Positions 10,505 through 20,369 of a stretch of 64,000 bases of DNA are shown here, in pieces. Position 1 is the first letter of the stretch. Every line of letters starts with the position of its first letter. This stretch comes from Aquimarina spinulae (GTDB lineage: Bacteria; Bacteroidota; Bacteroidia; Flavobacteriales; Flavobacteriaceae), in NCBI RefSeq assembly GCF_943373825.1, contig NZ_CALSBP010000002.1, positions 3,771,501-3,835,500 of the forward strand. The letters are read 5' to 3'. Under the pieces are notes generated by a model. That model was not told where the DNA came from and did no database searches. It saw only the letters and a program-made list of their open reading frames with translations. Position numbers and translations under genes: made by a program.

Positions 10505-12946
10505 GTGGGGAAATTTAATATAAAATCATTTTTGAGTACACCAAGTAAAATAAAGTTTTTGAATAAGCTGTTATTCGTGTTTTTGGTATTCCCTTTTTTA
10601 TCTATTGCACAAACATTGGATTATGAAACGATCACTCAGAGTAAGCCACTAAAAGTAAGTGGCCAGGTTTCTGCCAGTGGTGTGTATTACAGTTCGAATC
10701 AAAATAATAGCAGAGAACCCTTTACTTATTTTTTGCAAGGAGCACTTAATATCAATATTTATAGTTTTTCATTACCAATATCCTATAGTTTTTCTAATCA
10801 GGGAGATAATTTAGGTTATCAATTACCCTTTGATTTTAATCGTATTAGCTTGCATCCTAAATACAAATGGGTTACCGGTCATATTGGTAATATAAGTATG
10901 ACTTTTTCTCCCTATACTTTAAGTGGTCATCAGTTTACAGGTGGTGGTATAGATCTTACTCCCCCAGGAGCCTTCAAAATCAGTGCTATGAGTGGTCGTT
11001 TACTAAAAGCTGTAGAGGATAATGAAGATGCCAGAACTATTCCTTCATATAGCCGTATGGGATATGGATTAAAAACGAGTTTTGAAAAAGAACGTTATAA
11101 AATAGGCGTTATAGGTTTTTATGCCAAAGATGATCAAAATTCTATTGATTCTATCCCCGAAGCCAAAGGCGTATTACCCCAGGAAAACCTGGTAGTAAGT
11201 ATAGAAGGAGAGGTTAAATTAGGTAGAAGTTTTAGTCTTCAGGCCGAATATGCTGCTACGGCAATCACCAAAGATACCCGAGCCGAAGAGGTTGATAATA
11301 CTGAAATCTCTCCGATTGCTACTATTTTTAATAACCGTGCATCTACAGAATATTATACGGCTATAAAAACCCGTTTGGGGTATGGTGTAGGACGAGTAAA
11401 TCTTGGTTTGGGATACGAACGTATCGAACCTGGATATGAAACTCTGGGAGCATATTATTTTAATAATGATTTTGAAAACATCACCTTAGATGCCTCTAAT
11501 ACGTTTTTTAAGGACAGATTAAGCTTAGCTCTTAATATTGGGTATCAAAGAGATGACCTGGATAACCTAAAAGCCAATAACACCAATCGTACGGTGGGTT
11601 CCTTAAATGCAACCCTTTCTGTATCAGATAGGTTGAATATTTCTGGTATGTACTCTAACTTTAGTACGTTTACCAATATCAAACCTAATCAGTTTGATGA
11701 GATTAATGATGCCGATCTTTTGGATGAACAGATAGAAGAGTTAGATTACAAGCAATTATCACAAACGGCTACTTTAACGATCAACTATGTGCTTTCAGGA
11801 AAAAAGACCTCTCGCCAGAATCTCACAATGAATTATGCACTTAATGATGTTTCAAATGAACAAGGAGGAGTAGTAAGACTTGGAGATGCTTCTACTTTTC
11901 ATAATATGAATTTGGGTCATACGATAGATTTTTCAGAAAGGAACCTAAATATAAGTACATCGGTTAATGGTACTTATAACACCATTGGCAGAGAAGAAGC
12001 AACGACTTGGGGTCCTACGGTAAGTGTTGGTAAGCGATATTTTAAAAAAACATTGAACACCCGACTTTCTGCAGGATATAATAGTTCTAGTAGTCTTACA
12101 TCTAAAACAAATGTTACGAATCTACGAGGAGCAGTGACGTATACTTTAAAAGAGAGACATAATTTTAATCTTAATGCCGTACAGTTATTTAGAAGTGGCG
12201 GTAATAATGGACAATTAAGTGAATTTACGGCTACCTTTAGTTATAATTATGCATTTGGATTAAAGAAGCCTAAAATTAATTTCAATAAGAAACCCAAGAA
12301 AGCTAAAAAGCCAAGAGAAACGAATGATTCTATCAAGATTCATTATAGGAAGTATCGTTATGAAGGACTCCCTATAGATATCACTCCAGAGCTATTAGCA
12401 CTACCAGAGAAAGAAGGCTTTGCTCATCTTATCAAAGATAAACGAGGTAAGTTAAGTGATCTTGGGGAACAACTTGTAGAAACCGAACAAAAAGATAAAC
12501 GAGTATACAAGGAGGTGGCTATCAGTTACCTTAAGGCGATGAATCTTTATTTTGATTTTGCAGCGTTTTACAATGAGAAAATATATGAATCCTATTTAAA
12601 ACTGGTTGATGAAGCACAGGATATTGATCGCCAGATCCGAGATGAGTTTACGTTGCTAAGTGCAAGAATCAATAGTGCCGAAGAAAAAAACCAGGAAGAC
12701 CTGGATAGACAGAAAGTATTAGAGAAGCGATATGAATCACATACCGAACTTTTACAATCTTTATTAAAATGGGATTTAAAACCAGAAGATATCGAATATC
12801 CAGAAGGAGATATTAAAGCACTAAAAAGACGCAATGCCTCAAAAGTGTTCTCTATGTATCAGAATGAGAAACCAGAAAGAGATATTGTAAAGTTTATCGA
12901 AATACGATTGGCAGATGTATTTCATAAACTATTAAAAGAAGAATAG
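10505..12946 (+). CDS. Outer-membrane beta-barrel protein with helical tail, copy 1
   Basis: 813 residues starting with GTG; no ATG is available before the mature region. The N-terminus has a hydrophobic signal ending in SIAQ. Residues about 40-590 are an alternating polar/aromatic sequence rich in G, Y, S and N, typical of a large outer-membrane barrel, with segments such as GVYYSSNQNN and YTLSGHQFTGGG. A lysine-rich linker (KKPKKAKKPRE) at about 590-610 leads to a charged, helical C-terminal region of 200 residues that should be periplasmic. The size and the tail differ from PorP/SprF (about 300 residues), the usual partner of SprB-like proteins. A second copy at 49019-51490 is almost identical apart from its signal peptide. 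It closes both units of the locus, which suggests it is the outer-membrane station for the exported proteins encoded upstream. Its function as a pore or anchor is inference. Confidence 0.8.
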   Translation: MGKFNIKSFLSTPSKIKFLNKLLFVFLVFPFLSIAQTLDYETITQSKPLKVSGQVSASGVYYSSNQNNSREPFTYFLQGALNINIYSFSLPISYSFSNQGDNLGYQLPFDFNRISLHPKYKWVTGHIGNISMTFSPYTLSGHQFTGGGIDLTPPGAFKISAMSGRLLKAVEDNEDARTIPSYSRMGYGLKTSFEKERYKIGVIGFYAKDDQNSIDSIPEAKGVLPQENLVVSIEGEVKLGRSFSLQAEYAATAITKDTRAEEVDNTEISPIATIFNNRASTEYYTAIKTRLGYGVGRVNLGLGYERIEPGYETLGAYYFNNDFENITLDASNTFFKDRLSLALNIGYQRDDLDNLKANNTNRTVGSLNATLSVSDRLNISGMYSNFSTFTNIKPNQFDEINDADLLDEQIEELDYKQLSQTATLTINYVLSGKKTSRQNLTMNYALNDVSNEQGGVVRLGDASTFHNMNLGHTIDFSERNLNISTSVNGTYNTIGREEATTWGPTVSVGKRYFKKTLNTRLSAGYNSSSSLTSKTNVTNLRGAVTYTLKERHNFNLNAVQLFRSGGNNGQLSEFTATFSYNYAFGLKKPKINFNKKPKKAKKPRETNDSIKIHYRKYRYEGLPIDITPELLALPEKEGFAHLIKDKRGKLSDLGEQLVETEQKDKRVYKEVAISYLKAMNLYFDFAAFYNEKIYESYLKLVDEAQDIDRQIRDEFTLLSARINSAEEKNQEDLDRQKVLEKRYESHTELLQSLLKWDLKPEDIEYPEGDIKALKRRNASKVFSMYQNEKPERDIVKFIEIRLADVFHKLLKEE
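10620..12940 (+). repeat. Long direct repeat, copy 1 (barrel gene)
   Basis: The DNA from about 10620 to 12940 matches 49155-51483 at a level that is close to identity over its second half. It ends within a few bases of the stop codon in both copies. Flanking sequences are unrelated. The two copies are about 38.5 kb apart in the same orientation, which would allow recombination to delete or duplicate the intervening genes. Confidence 0.85.
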
Positions 12947-13126
12947 TTTTCTTCTAGTCTTAATCTTATGTTGAAATTTCCTTGTACTTAGATAACAATT
13001 ACTCATTTTTATAAAATATATTTAGAATATAACTGAAATACATTTCTAAGTTTAAAAAACCGTCACTAATTTAAAGGTATTCGTCACAAAATGTAAATTA
13101 CTCTTCATTTTCTCTACGACTGAAGA

Positions 13127-13134
13127 TAAGTTTG
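13127..13134 (+). promoter_or_regulatory. Possible -7 promoter element for unit 2
   Basis: The octamer TAAGTTTG matches the Bacteroidota sigma-A -7 consensus TAnnTTTG. No TTG is found at the usual spacing upstream, so this is a half match. Transcription from here would give a leader of about 280 bases containing both inverted repeats before the start codon at 13423. Confidence 0.3.
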
Positions 13135-13271
13135 TACTCATAAACTATAATTAATTTACTGATAACACATAGTCAATTTACTGGTGATGTATAGTATTTT
13201 TTGTGAGATACTAATTTCTTTAATTAAAATATAATAGAGACTTTACCTCATGCATTGGAGTATTTTTAAAT

Positions 13272-13319
13272 TACTAGTTCACAAATAATATACACCCAAG
13301 TATGTATTGTGAACTAGTA
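13272..13319. promoter_or_regulatory. 13-base perfect inverted repeat (operator or leader hairpin)
   Basis: The arms TACTAGTTCACAA (13272-13284) and TTGTGAACTAGTA (13307-13319) are exact reverse complements separated by 22 bases. The spacer holds a weaker inner pair (ATACA and TGTAT). No T-run follows, so it is not an ordinary intrinsic terminator. The arm length and the position about 100 bases before the first gene of unit 2 fit a dimeric regulator site or a leader-RNA stem. No regulator gene lies nearby. Confidence 0.5.
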
Positions 13320-13392
13320 TAATCAATGACAGTACTTAAATGTTTTTAAACTATAGTTTTTGCGTGAATTAGTTAATACTGATTTTTATTAG

Positions 13393-13406
13393 GAGTCAGA
13401 TGACTC
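13393..13406. promoter_or_regulatory. Short palindrome GAGTCA-GA-TGACTC before start codon
   Basis: Two 6-base arms with a 2-base spacer, ending 16 bases before the ATG at 13423. It overlaps the region where a ribosome would bind. It could be a protein site or could occlude initiation. By length alone it may be chance. Confidence 0.3.
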
Positions 13407-13422
13407 GCTTAAATTATATTTT

Positions 13423-16400
13423 ATGAAATGCCCCTTGATCTTATTATTGTGGATTGCTCCAATACTATGTTATGCTCATGATCATGAAAAGGACTCATTA
13501 CTGGTTAAAAAAGAAAGATCATCATTAGATAATCAGTTTGTTTCAAATTTTTATCAATTTCCTGAACTCGATAAAAACTTTCCTGTCAAAAAATCCATTA
13601 CTATTTCTTCTGCACCAGAATTTACTACAGAAAGTATTCAAAGAGAATATGGGACTCCGGGTACTTGGGCTAATGATAACAGATTAAAAGCCAAGGCTAG
13701 TTTTGAGAAAATAGAGACAGAAGACAAGTGGATTTCTTCCTTTTCGAATACCCACTTGGATGCTTTACCAGTTGGAGTCAAGCATACAATAAGTGAAATA
13801 GAATACCAACTGGGGTTTGTAAAAGCAAAATTCTATAAAGAATATACAGAACTTACAGTATTTGTAAAGGTTGTTTTACCACAATCTGATGATAAAGGTG
13901 ATCCTATAGAACTTTTTTTTGGAGCAGATAATGTAAAACTTTCTCATGAAGGAGGAATAATAGGGGACGCCAATTTGGTATTACTAGGAGATATATTTAT
14001 TCCTTTTAATGGAGGGAATTGGATGCTTTTTTTAAAAGGAGGTTTAGATTTTAAAACAGGAAATGTTCAAAACAAAACTTTTGCCACAATTAATTGTGAT
14101 GGAGTTAAGGAAATGGGAATCGAAGGAGGTATTGAGTTTTCGAGAAATCTTTTACTACCAGTAGGAGAGAATGGAGAAACTTTACCAAAAACAAGACCCT
14201 GGCCCAATGGTAATAAAACATCAATGGTACCTAATCGGGTACGAGGAGATTTTAAAGCAGTTGCTTCAAACTGGAATGATCTTGTTGTAGGAGTAGGAAT
14301 TACCCCTTTTGTCTTGGCAAATCATGAAGATGGATTTATGTTTTCTGTTAGTAAAGCTATTCTTGATTTTAGTGATCTAAGAACTCCGGATGTTTCTTTT
14401 CCTGGATATTATCATGAAAATGGATTGTTATTGCCAAATCGAGAATCATGGAGAGGGGTATATATAGAATCTATAGAAGTAGGGATGCCAGAAGCATTTA
14501 AAACAACGAATAGTGTTTCTAAAAATAAGAGAGTGACTTTTGAGGCAGCTAATCTTATTATTGATAGCCATGGAGTTTCTGGAGAATTTTCGATAAAAAA
14601 TATAATTCCGTTAGAAACCGGAATTACCTCTTCACAAAATGCCTGGGCATATTCTGTAGATGAATTGGGGGTAGTCTATGCAGCAAACAATTTCATGGGT
14701 GCCAAGTTTGCAGGAAGCATAAGACTACCCACTTCTGGTGTCAAAGACAAAGGATTGAAATACAAAGGTATTATTACTGATGAAGAGTATATGATGGCAG
14801 TATCTCCCGTAGAAACCGTTAGTTTTGATATTCTTCAAGCCAAAGTGCAGTTACTTCCAAATTCTGGAGTATTAATGAGAGTAAAAAACAGTGATGATCA
14901 AGGAAATGATACCGAAACAGAAGGAGCAACACCAAATAATAAGAAGGAATTTTTTATGCAGGCCAGACTTAATGGAAGAATGGCCATTTCTGCTAGTCAA
15001 AAACAATCCATACTGGATGAAGGAAAGAAAGTTGATGATGATATTGTGAAATTTAAGGGAATTACTTTTGAAAACTTGGTTTTGCAAACCGAAAGCCCGC
15101 TCATTAGTGTTAAATATTTTGGTTACGAAGATCAGGTTAAAGTAGCAGGGTTTCCCGTGTCTATAGACAGAATAGGGGTTGTAGCACAAGATCGGGAGAT
15201 TGGGGTAAAGTTTGATATTGGCGTATCGCTAATGAAAGATGCATTTGCAGCAAAAGGAGGAGTAGGGATTTTTGCAAAGCAGAAACAAGTTCCTGCAGGT
15301 TCAGAGAATAGTAAAGAAGACAATCGATATAAGCAACGATGGCAATATGACCGCTTAGAATTATCCAGAATGATTGTAAAGGCTAATATGGGAGCCATAG
15401 CTTTTGAAGGCGCCCTTGATCTTATGGATAATGACCCCATATATGGTGATGGATTTAAGGCCAAAGTAAAAGCAACATTTTTTAAAAAAGAAGGTAGTGA
15501 AGGAAGTGATAAAGGAATCTCTTGCGCCGCGATTTTTGGTAAAACAAGAACCAAACAAAATGTAGAAGTTACTAATGAGGAAACAGAAACTAAAGAAACA
15601 GTTACTACAGAAGGATATAGGTATTGGTATATAGACGCAGCAGTTACAGGGTTGAAGATTCCCGTATTTCCAGGCCTTAATATAACAGGATTTGCAGGAG
15701 GGGCATTTTATAAAATGTCTAGAAAACCAGAAGGGAGTATTTCAGAATTCTCACCATCAGGACTTACCTATATCCCTGATAATAAAACACTTTTAGGAGT
15801 TAAAGCAATGGTGTTTGGTGCAATGCCTGATGAAAAAGCGATGAGTGTTAGTGCAGGGTTCGAAATTGATTTCAATAAGAATTATGGTGTTAATAGATTA
15901 GGGTTCTTTGGAGAAGTTCAGGCAATGAAAGCGTTTGATTTTCCAAATCCAATGGGTAAAATAACAGGGAAACTTCAGGGATTAGCAAACAGTGAATCTC
16001 TTGGAAACAAAGTTGTAAAAACGTTTTCTGAAAAAGCAGATTCTGAATACCCTTCTGAAATTACAGGACAAGCAGGAGTCAATGCCAAAGTAGGAATGCA
16101 ATATGATTTTACCAATAATACTTTTCATGCAGACATGGATTTATATGTTAATGTAGCAGGAGGACTTGTTCAAGGAAGAGCTTCTAAAGGTCGTGCAGGA
16201 TGGGGAGTAATTCATATCTCCCCAGATGAATGGTATGTACATATGGGAACACCTACTGATCGTTTGGGGCTAAAAATGGGAGTAGGTCCTGTTTCTGTTG
16301 AAAGTGGCGGGTATTTTATGATGGGTGATGGCTTGCCAGGAAGCCCACCGCCACCCTCAGAAGTCGCAACAATGTTAGGTGTGGATGTAGATAAATTAGA

Positions 16401-18300
16401 TTATATGAGGGATGAAAACTCATTAAAATCAGGAAAAGGACTTGCTTTTGGATCAGATTTTAAAATTGATACCGGAGATATTAGCTTTTTATTGCTGTAT
16501 GCACGTTTTCGGGCAGGTCTGGGGTTTGATATCATGCTTAAAGACTATCAGCAAGCTATGTGCGTAAATACAGGAGATCAGGTAGGAATTAATGGGTGGT
16601 ATGCTAACGGGCAGGCCTATGCCTATCTACAGGGAGAATTAGGAATTAAGGTAAAACTATTTGCGGTTAGTAAAAAAGTGCCTATTATTCAAGGAGGCGC
16701 TGCTATTCTTATGCAAGCAAAAGGACCAAATCCATTCTGGATGCGCGGATACGCTGCCGGATATTATGACCTCTTGGGTGGGGCCGTAAAAGGAGCCTAT
16801 AGATTTAAGGTAGAAGTGGGCGAGATGTGCGAATTTCAGGATGATACTCCTGTCGGAGATATCAAAATGATCAGTGATCTTACTCCAGCTGATAATGACC
16901 AAAATGTGGATGTATTTATGGCACCACAGGCAACGTTTGTAATGAAAGTAGGAGAACCCATTACCATTTCAGAAAATGGAGGAGATAAAACGTATAAGAT
17001 ACTACTGGATAAATTTATGGTGACCGATGAATCCGGGAAAGCAACACCTGGAAAACTTGAATGGGCACATACCAAGGATCGAGTAACTTTTATGCCAGAT
17101 GATATTTTACCTCCGGAAACCAGATTAAAAGCAATAGTAGAAATCAGTTTTCAGGAAAAAATAAGTGGAGTATATCGTGATGTTATGCTAAATGGAAAAA
17201 AAGCGCTGGAAACTCTTGAAAGAAGCTTTACCACTGCGACTGCACCAGATTATATACCATTAAATAACATTAAGTATTCCTATCCTGTTGTGAACCAAAA
17301 GCAATTTTATAAAGGAGAATCTACCAGTGGGTATATACAATTACAAAAAGGGCAGGATTATCTTTTTGATAATTCACAATGGAAAAGTACAGTGAAATTT
17401 ATAGATCAAAACGGAAAATTATCACTAGCAAAATTCAATTATAATACTGCCGAAAATAAGGTGATGTATACATTACCTAAAGTAGATAAAGAAGCTACAT
17501 ACACAATGTCTATTGTTAGTACTTCTTTAGCTTCAGGAAATTCTTCAGAGGGAGCCGAAGTCACAGAAACTACGAATTATGATGAAGACAATACAATGGA
17601 AATCAAGAAAAATTCGGCAGCAAATGTATTGAAAGAAGGAGAAATAGAAAGAATTACCTATGAATTCAAAACTAGTAAATATAAAAAATTCACAGATAAA
17701 ATAAAGGCAATATCAGTAACAAAAACTAATGCTGGAAAAGTAAGCTCTGATGTAATCTATTTATATAATGATGTGAATACCAACGAAGGGTTTGACCTGG
17801 CAGAGTTGATTGGAAATTCATATACAGGGAATGTGCCACTAGTATCTTATGAAGCTACGTTGACAGATACCTATTTTAAGACTGATATCAATCCTTTGGT
17901 CTATATGAATTACCCTGTTGCAGGAGCATATGCTATGAAAAATAGAGATGCAATATTATTAGGAACACCTCCCAAAAGAGCATTGCCGATAGAAAGTAAG
18001 TATTTGACAAGTTTGGAGTATAATGTAAATAAGAACCTGATACAAACTCATTTTCCATTTAGATATGATCTGCCACGAATATATAAACAGGATTTTGTAG
18101 ACCTGAGAACTCAGGCACTTAGAGATTATACTGATGGCAAAATAGACGCTAACCATCCGGCAATGCGAATAACAGAAGGCGAATATCTTTTTATGCGATA
18201 TGGAAAATATGAAGTTATATTAAAATATATGCTCCCCGGAGGAATTCAAGGATCACAAGCTAAAATTGATTTCAAGAACCCATTAAAATATAGGATGTAA
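13423..18300 (+). CDS. Giant exported beta-rich protein with Ig-like domain
   Basis: 1625 residues with a signal peptide (ILLLWIAPILCYA, then HDHEKD). I do not recognise the family. Most of the protein to about residue 1130 consists of short amphipathic beta strands rich in glycine (for example GLNITGFAGGAFY and KAKVKATFF), which could form a beta-solenoid or membrane-associated sheet. Around residues 1140-1270 a segment beginning LTPADNDQNVDVFMAPQATF resembles a bacterial Ig-like domain of the Big_5 type. The C-terminal 350 residues are mixed and end without a T9SS sorting motif. Its stop codon overlaps the start of the next gene by one base (TAATG), indicating translational coupling. It is the first gene of unit 2. 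The matching gene of unit 1, if present, would lie left of the window. A scaffold or surface-assembly role is inference. Confidence 0.75.
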   Translation: MKCPLILLLWIAPILCYAHDHEKDSLLVKKERSSLDNQFVSNFYQFPELDKNFPVKKSITISSAPEFTTESIQREYGTPGTWANDNRLKAKASFEKIETEDKWISSFSNTHLDALPVGVKHTISEIEYQLGFVKAKFYKEYTELTVFVKVVLPQSDDKGDPIELFFGADNVKLSHEGGIIGDANLVLLGDIFIPFNGGNWMLFLKGGLDFKTGNVQNKTFATINCDGVKEMGIEGGIEFSRNLLLPVGENGETLPKTRPWPNGNKTSMVPNRVRGDFKAVASNWNDLVVGVGITPFVLANHEDGFMFSVSKAILDFSDLRTPDVSFPGYYHENGLLLPNRESWRGVYIESIEVGMPEAFKTTNSVSKNKRVTFEAANLIIDSHGVSGEFSIKNIIPLETGITSSQNAWAYSVDELGVVYAANNFMGAKFAGSIRLPTSGVKDKGLKYKGIITDEEYMMAVSPVETVSFDILQAKVQLLPNSGVLMRVKNSDDQGNDTETEGATPNNKKEFFMQARLNGRMAISASQKQSILDEGKKVDDDIVKFKGITFENLVLQTESPLISVKYFGYEDQVKVAGFPVSIDRIGVVAQDREIGVKFDIGVSLMKDAFAAKGGVGIFAKQKQVPAGSENSKEDNRYKQRWQYDRLELSRMIVKANMGAIAFEGALDLMDNDPIYGDGFKAKVKATFFKKEGSEGSDKGISCAAIFGKTRTKQNVEVTNEETETKETVTTEGYRYWYIDAAVTGLKIPVFPGLNITGFAGGAFYKMSRKPEGSISEFSPSGLTYIPDNKTLLGVKAMVFGAMPDEKAMSVSAGFEIDFNKNYGVNRLGFFGEVQAMKAFDFPNPMGKITGKLQGLANSESLGNKVVKTFSEKADSEYPSEITGQAGVNAKVGMQYDFTNNTFHADMDLYVNVAGGLVQGRASKGRAGWGVIHISPDEWYVHMGTPTDRLGLKMGVGPVSVESGGYFMMGDGLPGSPPPPSEVATMLGVDVDKLDYMRDENSLKSGKGLAFGSDFKIDTGDISFLLLYARFRAGLGFDIMLKDYQQAMCVNTGDQVGINGWYANGQAYAYLQGELGIKVKLFAVSKKVPIIQGGAAILMQAKGPNPFWMRGYAAGYYDLLGGAVKGAYRFKVEVGEMCEFQDDTPVGDIKMISDLTPADNDQNVDVFMAPQATFVMKVGEPITISENGGDKTYKILLDKFMVTDESGKATPGKLEWAHTKDRVTFMPDDILPPETRLKAIVEISFQEKISGVYRDVMLNGKKALETLERSFTTATAPDYIPLNNIKYSYPVVNQKQFYKGESTSGYIQLQKGQDYLFDNSQWKSTVKFIDQNGKLSLAKFNYNTAENKVMYTLPKVDKEATYTMSIVSTSLASGNSSEGAEVTETTNYDEDNTMEIKKNSAANVLKEGEIERITYEFKTSKYKKFTDKIKAISVTKTNAGKVSSDVIYLYNDVNTNEGFDLAELIGNSYTGNVPLVSYEATLTDTYFKTDINPLVYMNYPVAGAYAMKNRDAILLGTPPKRALPIESKYLTSLEYNVNKNLIQTHFPFRYDLPRIYKQDFVDLRTQALRDYTDGKIDANHPAMRITEGEYLFMRYGKYEVILKYMLPGGIQGSQAKIDFKNPLKYRM

Positions 18301-20366
18301 TGCGCAAGATATCCATTCTTTTATTTCTTGGTATTGGTTTGATGAATACTTGGATGTATGCTCAGGATTCTATCCCTTCAGTAAAAGTGATCTCCCGTAT
18401 TGATGATGATAAGATTATGCTAAGGTGGGCTGCCTCAAATCCTCAGACCTGGCAAAAAGCCAATGCATACGGGTATACCATAGAACGCTTTACCATAAAG
18501 AGAAATGGAGTGAAATTACCTCACCCAGAAAAAAAGATACTAACATCAACTCCTATATTGCCAAATCCTCTGGAAACCTGGGAAAGTTTTATAGAAACTA
18601 ATGATTATGCTGCGATTATTGCACAGGCACTTTATGGAGAAGATTTTGAGGCAGGCAATATGCAGGAAGGAAATTTTGCACGCATTGTAAATAAAGCTAA
18701 AGAAATTGAACAACGTTTTGCTTTTGCTCTACTAGCTGCAGATATGGACTTTGAAATCGCTAAAAAAGCAGGTTTGGGTTTTGAAGATACTACAGTCAAT
18801 GAAGGAGAAGTATATTTTTATAGTGTGAAAACTGCGATTCCTGAAGGAATACTTGTTGTTGAGTCAGGTACAGTATATGCAGATTTTTCAAAGAAAAGTG
18901 AATTGCCTACACCTATTGATCTTATCGCAGTTGGACAAGAGAAAAGTATTTTATTAACCTGGGAATATGAAATGTTTAAAACAGTATTCACTTCCTATTT
19001 TGTGGAACGGTCTGATGATGGAACCGATTTTGAAAGACTAGGGGATACTCCATTAGTAAATATGAATGGAAAGCCAGGAACTCCCAGGAGGATGTATTAT
19101 GCGGATACTCTTTCTCAAAACAATAAAACCTATCACTATAGAGTAGTCGGGATTTCTCCTTTTGGAAAACACAGTCCTCCTTCAGAAATTGTTACTGGAC
19201 AGGGAATCAAAAAACTAGAGGTAACCCCACATATCTCTAAAACAGAATTTGATGCTTCTGGAGCGATACAGGTATATTGGGATTTTGAAAAAGTAGCAGA
19301 ATCCGAAATTACAGGATTTGAACTCAATTGGGCATCACAGGAAAAAGGACCATATACTGTAGTCAAAAAGAACATACAACCTCATGCCAGGCAAACTACT
19401 TTTAATGAAGTAGATCCATCTAACTACTTTACAGTATCGGCTATAGGTAAAAATAATCAAAAAACCACTTCTTTTGCTGCATTCGCGCAAACTATAGATA
19501 GTATTCCACCCCATAATCCTGTGGGATTAACAGGAACTGTAGATACGTTGGGGGTCGTAAAATTGCAATGGACAGCCAATACAGAACGAGATATATTAGG
19601 ATATCGAATATTTAAAGGAAATCTTGAAAAAGAAGAATTGGTACAGATCACAGTATCTCCCGTCTTAAAAACAACATACACAGATACTGTACAGGTAAAA
19701 TCTTTAAATAAAAAAGTGTTTTATCAGGTAGCTGCCGTAGATAGACGATATAATATGTCTAAGTATTCAGAAAAGATAACACTAAAGAAGCCAGACATAG
19801 TACCTCCTTCGTCCCCTATTTTTTCGACTTATGAAGTAAAAGAAGACGGTGTATATCTATACTGGATCAATAGCAGTAGTAATGATGTATCTGGTCATCG
19901 ATTATATCGCAAGCATATCGCAGAAGCAAATAAGGGCTGGAAGTTGATTTTTAAAACCGATACCATAACCTCCTATACCGATGCTAATGCCAAATCAGGA
20001 GAACACTATCAATACGCCATATTTGCCATAGATGAATCAGGGTTACAATCATCCCCATCTACTCCATTAACGATAACTATGCAACGTAATGCTCCACAAC
20101 AAGTGGTAAAAAATTTTAAGGGGGTAGTCGATAGATTGATAGAGAAGATCGATCTATCATGGAAAATTACAGGCGAACAAGTCTCTGAGGTCTGGATTTA
20201 TAAAAATGTAAAAAGTAGTATGCCTGTTCTTTGGAAACAATTACCCACCAGTATCACCAGGATTACAGATACCCATGTGAGCCCCAATACAGAATATACA
20301 TACTTGTTAAAAGCAATACTCAAAAAGGGATACAGTACCCTGGAAACTGTGAATATAACATATTAA
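18300..20366 (+). CDS. Exported multi-domain fibronectin type III protein
   Basis: 688 residues. The ATG overlaps the preceding TAA by one base and is followed by a standard signal peptide ending MYAQ. After an N-terminal region of about 200 residues, four to five FN3-like folds follow in tandem from about residue 210 to the end. They are recognisable by P.DL.A..... the L.W core (KLQWTAN, YLYWINS), and the Y.Y.V or YQYAI strand (TYHYRVVGISPFG, YQYAIFAIDESG). There is no T9SS sorting domain, so the mature protein probably stays periplasmic or is bound by another exported partner. Coupling to the gene before and a gap of only three bases to the SprB gene after place it firmly in the unit 2 operon. 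The likely role is a protein- or glycan-binding spacer; no enzyme motif is visible. Confidence 0.8.
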   Translation: MRKISILLFLGIGLMNTWMYAQDSIPSVKVISRIDDDKIMLRWAASNPQTWQKANAYGYTIERFTIKRNGVKLPHPEKKILTSTPILPNPLETWESFIETNDYAAIIAQALYGEDFEAGNMQEGNFARIVNKAKEIEQRFAFALLAADMDFEIAKKAGLGFEDTTVNEGEVYFYSVKTAIPEGILVVESGTVYADFSKKSELPTPIDLIAVGQEKSILLTWEYEMFKTVFTSYFVERSDDGTDFERLGDTPLVNMNGKPGTPRRMYYADTLSQNNKTYHYRVVGISPFGKHSPPSEIVTGQGIKKLEVTPHISKTEFDASGAIQVYWDFEKVAESEITGFELNWASQEKGPYTVVKKNIQPHARQTTFNEVDPSNYFTVSAIGKNNQKTTSFAAFAQTIDSIPPHNPVGLTGTVDTLGVVKLQWTANTERDILGYRIFKGNLEKEELVQITVSPVLKTTYTDTVQVKSLNKKVFYQVAAVDRRYNMSKYSEKITLKKPDIVPPSSPIFSTYEVKEDGVYLYWINSSSNDVSGHRLYRKHIAEANKGWKLIFKTDTITSYTDANAKSGEHYQYAIFAIDESGLQSSPSTPLTITMQRNAPQQVVKNFKGVVDRLIEKIDLSWKITGEQVSEVWIYKNVKSSMPVLWKQLPTSITRITDTHVSPNTEYTYLLKAILKKGYSTLETVNITY

Positions 20367-20369
20367 CTC

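Larger units (their letters stand above)
12947..13422 (+). other. 476-base gap between unit 1 and unit 2
   Basis: No credible gene is visible here. The stretch is very AT-rich and contains a possible Bacteroidota -7 promoter element at 13127, a 13-base perfect inverted repeat at 13272-13319, and a short interrupted palindrome at 13393-13406 just upstream of the next start codon. It is by far the longest non-coding stretch in the first 51 kb, so it is the most likely place for the control of the unit 2 genes. I do not see a convincing terminator for the preceding gene. Confidence 0.6.

Noticed and set aside
10505..12946. PorP/SprF partner of the SprB-like protein
   Set aside because: The length (813 residues), the lysine-rich linker and the 200-residue helical tail do not fit the PorP/SprF family.
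15132..15554. Antisense open frame of 140 codons on the minus strand
   Set aside because: Embedded in the 1625-aa gene; no domain or signal, and explained by complementary codon composition. The same applies to 30885-31313 and 62587-62886.
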